Under the pieces are notes generated by a model that did no database searches, had not been told where the DNA came from, and worked only from the letters and a program-made list of their open reading frames with translations. The translations under genes and the position numbers were made by a program. From Oscillospiraceae bacterium (lineage in GTDB: Bacteria > Bacillota_A > Clostridia > Oscillospirales > Oscillospiraceae), in contig JAFTBL010000114.1 of assembly GCA_017455225.1 (NCBI GenBank), positions 1 through 7,575 on the forward strand: a DNA stretch of 7,575 nucleotides. The letters are read 5' to 3'. This document shows, in pieces, positions 1-5,653 of this stretch (position 1 is its first letter; every line of letters starts with the position of its first letter).

Positions 1-1
1 C

Positions 2-1336
2 AGCTTCAACTGGGGCGTGCCGGTGGACTTCGACCCCGGTCACGTGGTGTACGTGTGGGTGGACGCGCTGTTCAACTACATGACCGCGCTGGGCTATGAG
101 AACGACGCGCACGACGACCTTGCCAAGTTCTGGCCGGCGGACGTGCATTTCGTGGGCAAGGAGATCGTGCGCTTCCACTCCATCATCTGGCCCGCCATGC
201 TGATGAGCGTGGGCGAGCCCCTGCCCCGACACGTGTACGGGCATGGCTGGCTGGTGTTTGACGGCAAGAAGATGGGCAAATCCTTCGGCAACGTGGTGGA
301 TCCCTACGTGCTGGCGGAACGCTACGGCGTGGACACGCTGCGGTTCTTCCTGCTGCGCACCTTCCCCTTCGGCTCCGACGGCAATTTCTCCAACGAGCTG
401 CTGATCAACACCATCAACGTGGATCTTGCCAACGACCTGGGCAATCTGGTCAGCCGCACCACCGCCATGGTGGAGAAGTATTTCGGCGGCACTTTGCCTG
501 CCGACCGGGAGGCAAGCGACGCCGACGGCGAGCTGATCGCCATGGCCTCTGCCCTGCGGGACCGCTACGAGGCGGAAATGGAGCGGTTCCAGTTCCAGAA
601 CGCGCTGGCGGAGATCTTCAAGGTGATCGACCGGGCCAACAAATTCATCGACGAGAACACCCCGTGGACGTTGGCCAAGGACGAGGGACGCCGGGCCCGC
701 CTTGCCACGGTGATGTACGACCTGCTGGAGACGGTGCGCATCTGCGCCACGCTGCTGACCCCCTTCATGCCCCAGAGCTGCGAGGCCATCTTTGACCGGA
801 TCGGCGCCTGTGAGGGCTGCCGGGGCTGGGACAAGGCCAACGTGTGGGGCAGCCTGCGCGCCGACGTGACCGTGACCAAGGGCGAGGCGCTGTTTCCCCG
901 CATCGACGCGGAGAAGGAGCTCAAGGAGCTGGAGGAGATGCAGAAGGCACAGCGCAGGAGCGCGGCGCCCGCCGTGGAGACCGAGCCGCTGCTGGACCAG
1001 GCGGTGGACTTCGACACCTTCTGCAGGTGCGATCTGCGGGCGGTGAAGATCAAGGACTGCGCGGCGGTGAAAAAGAGCGACAAGCTGCTGCAGTTCACGC
1101 TGGACGACGGCACCGGCACCGACCGGATCATCCTCTCCGGCATCCACAAGTACTATGAGCCGGAGGAGCTGATCGGCAAGACGGCGGTGGCCATCGTGAA
1201 TCTGCCGCCCCGGAAGATGATGGGCATCCCCTCCTGCGGGATGATGCTCTCCGCCGTGCACAAGGTGGACGGGCAGGAGAAGCTGCAGCTGATGCTGATC
1301 GACGACAGCGTGCCCGCCGGGGCCAAGCTGTGCTGA
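2..1336 (+). CDS. metG: Methionyl-tRNA synthetase, C-terminal two thirds (5' end outside window)
   Basis: Class I aminoacyl-tRNA synthetase that charges tRNA-Met with methionine in the cytoplasm. The frame is open from base 2 and 444 residues are visible; full-length enzymes of this type are about 640-670 residues, so the Rossmann N-terminus with the HIGH motif is missing. The visible part starts in the catalytic domain (VVYVWVDALFNYMTALGY), followed by the WPADVHFVGKEIVRFH block and the signature lysine loop at 269-283, which reads KMGKS rather than the usual KMSKS. An alpha-helical anticodon-binding domain follows (DLANDLGNLVSRTTAMV onward; ENTPWTLAKD). A charged linker then leads to a C-terminal Trbp111/OB-fold tRNA-binding domain (about 1008-1333; DLRAVKI, LSGIHKYY, NLPPRKMMGIPSCGMML). 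The architecture is that of the Bacillus-type dimeric enzyme. It ends in TGA just before an intrinsic terminator. Identification is secure; only the N-terminus is unseen. Confidence 0.97.
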   Translation, partial: SFNWGVPVDFDPGHVVYVWVDALFNYMTALGYENDAHDDLAKFWPADVHFVGKEIVRFHSIIWPAMLMSVGEPLPRHVYGHGWLVFDGKKMGKSFGNVVDPYVLAERYGVDTLRFFLLRTFPFGSDGNFSNELLINTINVDLANDLGNLVSRTTAMVEKYFGGTLPADREASDADGELIAMASALRDRYEAEMERFQFQNALAEIFKVIDRANKFIDENTPWTLAKDEGRRARLATVMYDLLETVRICATLLTPFMPQSCEAIFDRIGACEGCRGWDKANVWGSLRADVTVTKGEALFPRIDAEKELKELEEMQKAQRRSAAPAVETEPLLDQAVDFDTFCRCDLRAVKIKDCAAVKKSDKLLQFTLDDGTGTDRIILSGIHKYYEPEELIGKTAVAIVNLPPRKMMGIPSCGMMLSAVHKVDGQEKLQLMLIDDSVPAGAKLC

Positions 1337-1341
1337 AAAAG

Positions 1342-1370
1342 AGGCGGCGTCACAACGGCGTCGCCTTTTT
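1342..1370 (+). terminator. Intrinsic terminator after metG
   Basis: A 10-bp stem (AGGCGGCGTC with GGCGTCGCCT, including two G-U pairs) and a 5-nt loop (ACAAC) are followed by a run of five T. It begins 6 nt after the metG stop and ends only 19 nt before the next start codon. It is therefore either a leaky terminator or a divider between metG and the following pair of genes. Confidence 0.8.
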
Positions 1371-1389
1371 GCAAAGAAAGGAGCCGACC

Positions 1390-1695
1390 ATGGAGGAAAT
1401 AACGCTGCTGGTGACGTACGTGGCCAAGCCGGGGCGGCGGGAGACATTTTTGCGTGCGCTGGCCGCCCGGGGGATCCCGGAGGCGGTGCGGGCGGAGAAG
1501 GGTTGTGTGCAATACGACTACTACCTGTCCCTGCAAAACGGAGACGAGATATTGCTGGTGGAGCGGTGGCGCAGCGAGGACGATCAGCGCGCCCACGCCC
1601 GGCAGCCCCACATGGCGGCGCTGCGGGAGCTGAAGGAACGGGACATCGAGCGGACGGAGATACGGAAATTGCAGGAGGCGGGACATGCTGTTTGA
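1390..1695 (+). CDS. Antibiotic biosynthesis monooxygenase (ABM) fold protein, YgiN-like
   Basis: A 101-residue protein of the ABM dimeric alpha/beta-barrel superfamily, which includes quinol monooxygenases such as YgiN, small heme-degrading enzymes and many proteins of unknown substrate. The sequence shows the typical order: an opening beta strand (ITLLVTYVAKPG), a helix (RRETFLRALAARGIPEAVRAEKG), the conserved GC-x-x-Y strand (GCVQYDYY), the EILLVERW strand and the following helix with His residues (RAHARQPHMAAL). The start at 1390 is chosen over an in-frame upstream start inside metG because AGAAAGGAG lies a few bases before it and the family's first strand begins right there. The stop overlaps the tatD start by 11 nt, so the two are probably translated together. 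The substrate cannot be told from the sequence; a cofactor-free monooxygenase or a small-molecule isomerase are both possible. Confidence 0.85.
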   Translation: MEEITLLVTYVAKPGRRETFLRALAARGIPEAVRAEKGCVQYDYYLSLQNGDEILLVERWRSEDDQRAHARQPHMAALRELKERDIERTEIRKLQEAGHAV

Positions 1696-2449
1696 CACAC
1701 ACGCGCACTACAACGACCCGGCCTTTGACGGCGACCGGGAGGAGCTGCTGGCCTCCATGCCCGGACGGGGCGTGGGGCGGATCGTAGACCCCGGGTGCTC
1801 GCTGGCGTCCTCCCGGGACGTGGTGGCGCTGGCGGGGCGGTTTGACCACGTGTACGCCGCCGTGGGCATCCACCCGGAGGACTGCGGCGACTTTGAGCCG
1901 GAGCAGATCGAGGAGCTGCGGGCACTGGCGCGGCAGCCCAAGGTGGTGGCCATCGGGGAGATCGGGCTGGACTACTACTGGGCGGAAAACCCGCCCCGGG
2001 AGAAGCAGAAGGAGACCCTGCGGGCCCAGATGGCGCTGGCGCAGGAGCTGGGGCTGCCGGTGATCATCCACAACCGGGACGCTCACGCCGACTCGCTGGA
2101 GATCGTGAAGGAATTCCCCGGCGTGCGCGGCGTGTTCCACAGCTTTGCCGGCAGCGTGGAGATGGCGCGGGAGCTGTTGAAGCGGGGCTGGATGCTGTCC
2201 TTCAACGGGGTGATCACCTTCAAGAACGCCCGCAAGGCGCCGGAGGTGGTGGCCGCCGTGCCGCTGGAGCGGCTGATGATCGAAACGGACGCGCCGTTTC
2301 TGGCGCCGGAGCCCTACCGGGGCAAGCGCAACGACTCCGGCTACGTGCATCTGGTGGCGGAGAAGATCGCCGAGATCAAGGGGCTGACGCCGGACGAGGT
2401 GGAGCGGGTGACGTGGGACAACGCCATGCGGTTTTTCGGCCTTGAATGA
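1685..2449 (+). CDS. tatD: TatD family metal-dependent hydrolase / deoxyribonuclease
   Basis: A 254-residue TIM-barrel amidohydrolase-superfamily protein, the usual length for TatD. The whole metal-binding set is visible: H6 and H8 in DTHAHYND, E92 in IGEIGLDYY, H129 in VIIHNRDA, H152 in VFHSFAG and D202 in IETDAPFLAPEP. Family members are Mg-dependent 3'-5' exonucleases/DNases, and D-aminoacyl-tRNA deacylase activity has been reported for some; the physiological role in this organism is unknown. The start is supported by AGGAGG at 1673-1678, 6 nt upstream. It overlaps the ABM-fold gene by 11 nt and follows metG, matching the metS-yabD neighbourhood of Bacillus subtilis. The rnmV and ksgA genes that follow in Bacillus are absent here; a terminator and a repeat island come next. 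Confidence 0.96.
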   Translation: MLFDTHAHYNDPAFDGDREELLASMPGRGVGRIVDPGCSLASSRDVVALAGRFDHVYAAVGIHPEDCGDFEPEQIEELRALARQPKVVAIGEIGLDYYWAENPPREKQKETLRAQMALAQELGLPVIIHNRDAHADSLEIVKEFPGVRGVFHSFAGSVEMARELLKRGWMLSFNGVITFKNARKAPEVVAAVPLERLMIETDAPFLAPEPYRGKRNDSGYVHLVAEKIAEIKGLTPDEVERVTWDNAMRFFGLE

Positions 2450-2462
2450 GGATGAGTGCGAC

Positions 2463-2499
2463 AAAAAGCCGCGTTCTGGTGACAGAACGCGGCTTTTTT
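2463..2499 (+). terminator. Strong intrinsic terminator after tatD
   Basis: A perfect 11-bp GC-rich stem (GCCGCGTTCTG with CAGAACGCGGC) has a GTGA tetraloop, is preceded by A5 and followed by T6. The A and T runs can extend the stem, and the A-run on the other strand would also allow termination of leftward transcripts. It sits 14 nt after the tatD stop. Confidence 0.93.
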
Positions 2500-2517
2500 G
2501 CGGTTTTTGGGGCATGG

Positions 2518-2547
2518 GACACCTCATCAGTCACGGCTTCGCCGTGA
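2518..2547. repeat. Repeat head module with TTC-loop hairpin (first, divergent copy)
   Basis: GACACCTCATC is followed by a perfect 7-bp stem, TCACGGC-TTC-GCCGTGA at 2531-2547. The same head (GACACCTCATC) occurs at 2737 and 2793 before different arms around the same TTC loop, so this is a third, diverged member of that family. Confidence 0.65.
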
Positions 2548-2549
2548 CA

Positions 2550-2576
2550 GCTTCCCCTCAAGGGGAAGCCTTTTTT
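2550..2576 (+). terminator. Terminator-like hairpin carried by the repeat
   Basis: An 8-bp perfect stem (GCTTCCCC with GGGGAAGC) and TCAA loop are followed by C and T6. The form fits an intrinsic terminator for rightward transcripts; on the minus strand no T-run follows the hairpin, so it would be one-directional. It may act as a backup to the tatD terminator about 50 nt upstream or be merely a property of the repeat. Confidence 0.5.
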
Positions 2577-2661
2577 GGGGGCGGCGCTGGGGGGATTTCC
2601 CCTGCTAGCGACACCCCGCGACGAAGGAGCGGCAGGTGGAACAAATGCCCTTGGGGTACAA
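2562..2661. repeat. Repeat unit A, copy 1 (100 bp)
   Basis: Matches 2945-3045 with six substitutions and one single-base indel by eye (about 93% identity). The core includes a GGGGATTTCCCC block, the shared stretch GCGACACCCCGCGACGAAGG and a CCCTTG/CAAGGG hairpin at 2648-2664. This copy is bounded by exact 20-bp direct repeats (AAGGGGAAGCCTTTTTTGGG) at 2560-2579 and 2660-2679. Confidence 0.85.
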
Positions 2662-2676
2662 GGGGAAGCCTTTTTT

Positions 2677-2698
2677 GGGCGGACAGAGGCGTCCGCCC
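2677..2698. repeat. Perfect 8-bp hairpin, GGGCGGAC/GTCCGCCC
   Basis: GGGCGGAC, a 6-nt loop (AGAGGC) and GTCCGCCC form a perfect inverted repeat joined directly to the right end of repeat unit A copy 1. No T-run follows, so it is not a terminator. It appears to be another module of the mosaic; function unknown. Confidence 0.7.
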
Positions 2699-2736
2699 CT
2701 ACGGGGTGGTGCGAGGGAAAAGGCCGGGAGGGATTT

Positions 2737-2790
2737 GACACCTCATCCGGCGCTTCGCGCCACCTATTGCCCACCGTTTCGCCAGCCGCG
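2737..2790. repeat. Repeat unit B, copy 1 (54 bp)
   Basis: Begins GACACCTCATCCG, has the hairpin GGCGC-TTC-GCGCC, and ends in a tail starting GCCACCTATTGCCCACCGTT. The tail matches copy 2 (2793-2852) with two mismatches over 32 nt, while the hairpin arms differ. The two copies are almost tandem, 2 nt apart. Confidence 0.8.
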
Positions 2791-2792
2791 GG

Positions 2793-2852
2793 GACACCTC
2801 ATCCGACCTCGCTTCGCTCGGCCACCTCTTGCCCACCGTTGCGCCAGCCGCG
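2793..2852. repeat. Repeat unit B, copy 2 (60 bp)
   Basis: Has the same 13-nt head and 32-nt tail as copy 1 at 2737-2790. The central stem-loop is longer (CCGACCTCGCTTCGCTCGG) and pairs imperfectly (outer CCGA/TCGG). Conserved flanks around a variable stem-loop suggest a family of elements rather than a simple recent duplication. Confidence 0.8.
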
Positions 2853-2891
2853 TACCGCTTCCTTTGGGCGCGGTGCGCGGGGCGCTGCCTC

Positions 2892-2937
2892 GAAATCCCC
2901 TCGCTTCCTCCGCCACTGGCGGCGCTTCGGGGATTTC
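2892..2937. repeat. Imperfect long inverted repeat
   Basis: The outer arms GAAATCCCC (2892-2900) and GGGGATTTC (2929-2937) pair perfectly, as do the inner arms CCGCC/GGCGG (2910-2914 and 2918-2922) around an ACT loop; the stretch between pairs poorly. It may be a fusion of two oppositely oriented repeat fragments. Confidence 0.6.
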
Positions 2938-2987
2938 CCCTCACGGGGAAGGCTTTTTTAGGGGGCGGCGCTTCGGGGATTTCCCCT
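2918..2987. repeat. Exact 24-bp direct repeats 46 bp apart
   Basis: Positions 2918-2941 and 2964-2987 are identical over 24 nt (they start GGCGGCGCTTCGGGG and end ATTTCCCCT). The second lies inside repeat unit A copy 2, so the segment 2918-2963 looks like a partial extra copy or the trace of a local duplication. Confidence 0.75.
2935..2959 (+). terminator. Second terminator-like hairpin carried by the repeat
   Basis: A 6-bp stem (TTCCCC with GGGGAA), TCAC loop, then GGC and T6. This is a weaker version of the hairpin at 2550-2576 at the same place relative to repeat unit A, again pointing rightward, i.e. against the 3' end of the leftward aldo/keto reductase gene. Confidence 0.4.
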
Positions 2988-3045
2988 GCCAGCGACACCC
3001 CGCGACGAAGGAGCGGCTGGTGGAGCAAATGCCCTTGGGGTACAA
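2945..3045. repeat. Repeat unit A, copy 2 (101 bp)
   Basis: Second copy of the unit at 2562-2661, same orientation, about 93% identical by eye. It too starts and ends at a GGGGAAGGCTTT module, but the right-hand one (3046-3057) has only three T. Confidence 0.85.
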
Positions 3046-3088
3046 GGGGAAGGCTTTGGGGGGATGCACAGGTCAAGGCCTTCCCCTT
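3044..3088. repeat. 11-bp perfect inverted repeat at the right edge of the island
   Basis: AAGGGGAAGGC (3044-3054) and GCCTTCCCCTT (3078-3088) are exact reverse complements separated by 23 nt. The right arm also forms a small hairpin with the GGGGAA just after it (TTCCCC-TTAAA-GGGGAA, 3081-3097). It marks an inverted fragment of the repeat family. Confidence 0.7.
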
Positions 3089-3124
3089 AAAGGGGAACGG
3101 GAAATACCTTTCAACAACAAACAT

Positions 3125-3160
3125 AAAAGCAGAGCACCCCGGTGGGGTGTTCTGCTTTTT
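3125..3160 (-). terminator. Intrinsic terminator of the radical SAM / aldo-keto reductase operon
   Basis: Read leftward, A5 precedes a 13-bp stem (AGCAGAACACCCC with GGGGTGCTCTGCT, one wobble pair) with a 3-nt loop, followed by TTTTAT. It starts 12 nt after the stop of the reductase gene. The T-run on the plus strand would also permit termination from the other side. Confidence 0.9.
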
Positions 3161-3172
3161 ATCCTCCCGGCG

Positions 3173-4360
3173 TCACTTGGCCTTGCGGAACATGAATTTC
3201 CGGGCGGCGGCGATGCCCAGTCGGTAGGGCAGCGGGCGCAGCGCCCGGTCCGCCTCCTTCAGCTTGTCCCGGATGGGGATATTCTGGGGGCAATGGGACT
3301 CGCACTTGCCGCAGCCCACGCACTGGGTGGCAAAGGCGGGCTCCTTGGTCAGGCCCACGGTCTGGGCGTACTGGAGCCGACCCTGTCCCTTGGACTCGAT
3401 ATACATGGCGTTGTAGCAGCGGAACAGACCGGGGATGTCCACCCCCTTGGGGCAGGGCATGCAGTAGCGGCAGCCGGTGCAGCCCACCTTTTCCTTGGCG
3501 CGGATGCACTCCGTCAAGCGCCGGATCACGGCGCGATCCTCCTGCGTAAGCTGCCCCGCGCCTGCCTCCGACGCGACACGACAGTTTTCCCGCACCATGT
3601 CCGTGCTGTTCATGCCGGAGAGCACCACCGTGACCTCCGGCTGGTCGTAGAGCCAGCGGAAGCTCCATTCCGCCGCAGACCAGCCCCGGCCGCTGGAGGC
3701 TATGACGCGCCTGGCCTCCTCCGGCAGCATGCTCACCAGCTTGCCGCCCCGGAGCGGCTCCATGATGACCACCGGGATCCCCTTGGCGGCGGCGGCCTTC
3801 ACACCCTCCGCCCCGGCCTGGGAATGCTCGTCGAAATAATTATACTGCACCTGACACAGATCCCAATCGTAGTCGTTGAGGATCTTCAAAAAGCCGTCCG
3901 TATTGCCGTGGTAGGAAAAACCCACGCTGCCGATGGCGCCGGCGCGCTTTTTCTCCTCGATCCACTCCAGCGCGCCCACCGCCTTCAGCTTTTCCCACAT
4001 GGCCACATCCGTCAAATGGTGCATGAGATAATAGTCTACGTGATCCGTCTGCAGGCGAGACAGCTGCTCGCTGAAATAGCGATCCAGCGCGGCGCGGTTG
4101 GTCACCAGATACTGGGGCAGCTTGGTGGCGATATACACCTTGTCCCTCAGGCCGTTGCGCCGGAGGATCTCCCCCAGCGCCGCCTCGCTGCCCGGATAGA
4201 TGTAAGCGGTGTCGAAATAGTTGACCCCGGCGCGGTACGCCTCCAGCAGCTCCGTTTCCGCCTTGTCCACGTCCACGCCGCCGCCCTTGCGGGCAAAGCG
4301 CATGCAGCCGTAGCCCAGCACCGAAAGCTGCCGACCGTTTTTATCCTTCCTGTACTGCAT
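3173..4360 (-). CDS. Aldo/keto reductase with C-terminal double [4Fe-4S] domain
   Basis: A 395-residue cytoplasmic oxidoreductase. Residues 1 to about 285 are an NAD(P)H-type aldo/keto reductase TIM barrel with a complete catalytic tetrad: D50 and Y55 (NYFDTAYIYPGSE), K80 (IATKLP) and H114 (DYYLMHH). The C-terminal part carries two cysteine clusters, CTGCRYCMPCP (C294, 297, 300, 303) and CVGCGKCESHCP (C347, 350, 353, 357), typical of ferredoxin-like domains holding two [4Fe-4S] clusters. The fusion is known from anaerobes and suggests electron transfer between ferredoxin and a carbonyl substrate or nicotinamide; the substrate is unknown. The start ATG at 4360 is preferred over an in-frame GTG at 4375 because AGAGGAG lies just before the ATG. 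It is the second gene of an operon, 11 nt after the radical SAM gene, whose stop adjoins its ribosome binding site. Confidence 0.93.
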   Translation of the reverse strand: MQYRKDKNGRQLSVLGYGCMRFARKGGGVDVDKAETELLEAYRAGVNYFDTAYIYPGSEAALGEILRRNGLRDKVYIATKLPQYLVTNRAALDRYFSEQLSRLQTDHVDYYLMHHLTDVAMWEKLKAVGALEWIEEKKRAGAIGSVGFSYHGNTDGFLKILNDYDWDLCQVQYNYFDEHSQAGAEGVKAAAAKGIPVVIMEPLRGGKLVSMLPEEARRVIASSGRGWSAAEWSFRWLYDQPEVTVVLSGMNSTDMVRENCRVASEAGAGQLTQEDRAVIRRLTECIRAKEKVGCTGCRYCMPCPKGVDIPGLFRCYNAMYIESKGQGRLQYAQTVGLTKEPAFATQCVGCGKCESHCPQNIPIRDKLKEADRALRPLPYRLGIAAARKFMFRKAK

Positions 4361-4371
4361 TGACGCTCCTC

Positions 4372-5466
4372 TCACTTCCCGGCCGCCAGCGCCTCCACCT
4401 GCGCCCGCTTTTCATACAGCACGCAGCCGCCCACGTGTTCGCCGCTCAATACGCCCTGGCTCTGCAGCTTTTGGAACAGGGGCGAGGCAATGGCGACCCG
4501 CAGGGACGTTTCCTTCACGTTTACGTCCGAATAGGGAGAGAAGGGACACGGCTCCGCGCCGCCGTGGGAGTTGATGTGGAAAAACTCCCGCCCCGCCGCC
4601 ATGCACCCGCCCATGGCCAGCTCGTCGCCGGGGAAGGACAGCAGCACCGCCTCGCTGTAGCGGCGGCGCAGCTGAGCCATGGCCTGCGCCATATACGCCC
4701 GCTCCGGCTCGCCCGGCGCCAGATGAGCCGCCTCCTCCGTGACGGGGACGAACTCCACGTAGATCACCAGCTTGCAGCCCCGGTCGATGAGCCCGTCCAG
4801 AAACTCCGGCGAGGTGACCTGCTCCACATTCTCCGTGGTGACGGTGACGGAGGCGCCGAAAATGAGCCCCCGGTCGCGGAACTTATCCATGTTGGCGATG
4901 ACCCGGTCATAGATCCCGGCGCCCCGGCGCTCATCGGTGATCTGCCGGTCGCCCTCGATGCTCATCACCGGGATCAGGTTGCGGCACTCGTCCAGCAGCT
5001 TGAAATACCGCTCGTCGAGAAAGGTGCCGTTGGTGAAGATGGGAAACAGGATCTGCGGCATTCGCCCCGCCGCCTCGATGACGTCGCGGCGGATCATGGG
5101 CTCGCCACCGGCCAGCAGAATGAAGCTGACGCCCAGCTCGTCCGCCTCCCGGAAGATCCGCAGCCACTCCTCGTCGCTCAACTGCCGGACGGGCTGGGCG
5201 TCCACCGTGGCGCGGCTGCAGCGGGAGTAGCAGCCGGCGCAGTGCAGGTTGCAGCTGCTGGTGATGCTGGCGATGAGGAAGCCGGGCACATGGAGCCCCT
5301 CCTTCTCGTGCTGCAGCCGCAGCTTGGATGCCTTGCGGCTGGCGGCGGCAAAGCACATCATGAACGCGCTCTCCTTCGGGTTTTTCAGCGTGGCCTTCAG
5401 CGTGTCCGCCACGATGGCCTCCACGCCCTGCTGAATGTGCTGCTGCAGGTCAAAGCTCTGCTCCAT
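4372..5466 (-). CDS. Radical SAM protein with twitch/SPASM-like C-terminus
   Basis: A 364-residue radical S-adenosylmethionine enzyme. The cluster motif CNLHCAGC (C72, C76, C79) binds the [4Fe-4S] that cleaves AdoMet, and GGEP (120-123) is the AdoMet amino-group motif. Further TIM-barrel landmarks are the FPIFTNGTFLD and IPVMSIEGD strands. The first 60 or so residues form a helical extension not needed for the core. The C-terminal part has three spaced cysteines (C288, C307 in GGAEPCPFSPYSD, C348 in GGCVLYEKR), resembling a shortened SPASM/twitch auxiliary-cluster domain. No small precursor peptide gene is visible nearby, so a peptide-modifying role is not supported; the substrate is unknown. 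ATG at 5466 is preceded by AAAGGA about 10 nt upstream and by a good promoter. It is first in an operon with the Fe-S aldo/keto reductase. Confidence 0.9.
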   Translation of the reverse strand: MEQSFDLQQHIQQGVEAIVADTLKATLKNPKESAFMMCFAAASRKASKLRLQHEKEGLHVPGFLIASITSSCNLHCAGCYSRCSRATVDAQPVRQLSDEEWLRIFREADELGVSFILLAGGEPMIRRDVIEAAGRMPQILFPIFTNGTFLDERYFKLLDECRNLIPVMSIEGDRQITDERRGAGIYDRVIANMDKFRDRGLIFGASVTVTTENVEQVTSPEFLDGLIDRGCKLVIYVEFVPVTEEAAHLAPGEPERAYMAQAMAQLRRRYSEAVLLSFPGDELAMGGCMAAGREFFHINSHGGAEPCPFSPYSDVNVKETSLRVAIASPLFQKLQSQGVLSGEHVGGCVLYEKRAQVEALAAGK

Positions 5467-5501
5467 ACCGTCTATTTCCTTTCGTTGCTTTATATGGGAC
5501 T

Positions 5502-5530
5502 ATTGTATGACGATCGGCGGCGGCAGTCAA
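5502..5530 (-). promoter_or_regulatory. Sigma-70 promoter for the leftward operon
   Basis: On the minus strand TTGACT (-35, 5530-5525) and TACAAT (-10, 5507-5502) are separated by exactly 17 nt. Predicted transcription starts near 5495, giving a leader of about 30 nt before the radical SAM start codon. No clear operator is seen. Confidence 0.8.
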
Positions 5531-5644
5531 TACCATTTCCTGCCACACGGACATGACCGGCACGGCGGGCGCATAGGATCAAAGGCGGCGCCGCAGGCGC
5601 AGACGTCGAAACTTGTAAAAAAGGGTGGAAAAATAAATTATATA

Positions 5645-5653
5645 TGTTATAAT
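5645..5653 (+). promoter_or_regulatory. Extended -10 promoter for the acyltransferase/ligase operon
   Basis: TGTTATAAT fits the extended -10 consensus TGnTATAAT exactly. No good -35 lies at 17 nt; TTGTAA at 5613-5618 is too far away. The surrounding 5615-5690 is AT-rich, unlike the rest of the window. A start near 5660 would give a leader of about 30 nt containing GGGAG at 5676-5680. A GTAT-CATC-ATAC inverted pair at 5654-5665 lies just downstream of the -10 and could be an operator half-site, but this is weak. Confidence 0.65.

Larger units (their letters stand above)
2500..3120. repeat. Non-coding mosaic of short GC-rich interspersed repeats
   Basis: About 620 bp without a credible gene. 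The stretch is made almost entirely of repeated modules: hairpins with TTC loops following GACACCTCATC, GGGGAAG..C-T6 modules, a 101-bp unit, a GTCCGCCC hairpin and GGGGATTTCCCC blocks. Open frames crossing it have low-complexity Gly/Arg/Pro-rich translations, no ribosome binding site and no recognisable domain. The modules resemble dispersed intergenic repeats I associate with gut Clostridia, but no name can be given from the sequence alone. The island lies between the terminators of tatD and the leftward aldo/keto reductase gene, a place where insertion is tolerated. Confidence 0.8.

Noticed and set aside
565..1149. A 194-codon minus-strand open frame within metG
   Set aside because: It lies wholly opposite conserved MetRS sequence; Ser-rich translation without any domain.
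2500..3120. Possible CRISPR array in the repeat-rich island
   Set aside because: Repeat lengths and spacings are irregular, the 101-bp units are too long, there are no unique spacers of even size and there are no cas genes in the window.
2636..4363. A 575-codon plus-strand open frame spanning the repeat island and the reductase gene
   Set aside because: It lies opposite the reductase gene, whose translation has a full catalytic tetrad and cluster cysteines. The plus-strand translation is low complexity, has no domain and starts inside repeats without a ribosome binding site.
4372..5466. Radical SAM protein as a peptide-modifying maturase (RiPP system)
   Set aside because: No short precursor gene with a ribosome binding site could be seen next to it, and its C-terminal cysteines are fewer than in typical SPASM maturases.
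4360..5556. A 398-codon plus-strand open frame opposite the radical SAM gene
   Set aside because: Shadow of a GC-rich gene: rich in Leu, Ala, His, Arg and Gly, with no motif, while the minus strand encodes clear radical SAM motifs.
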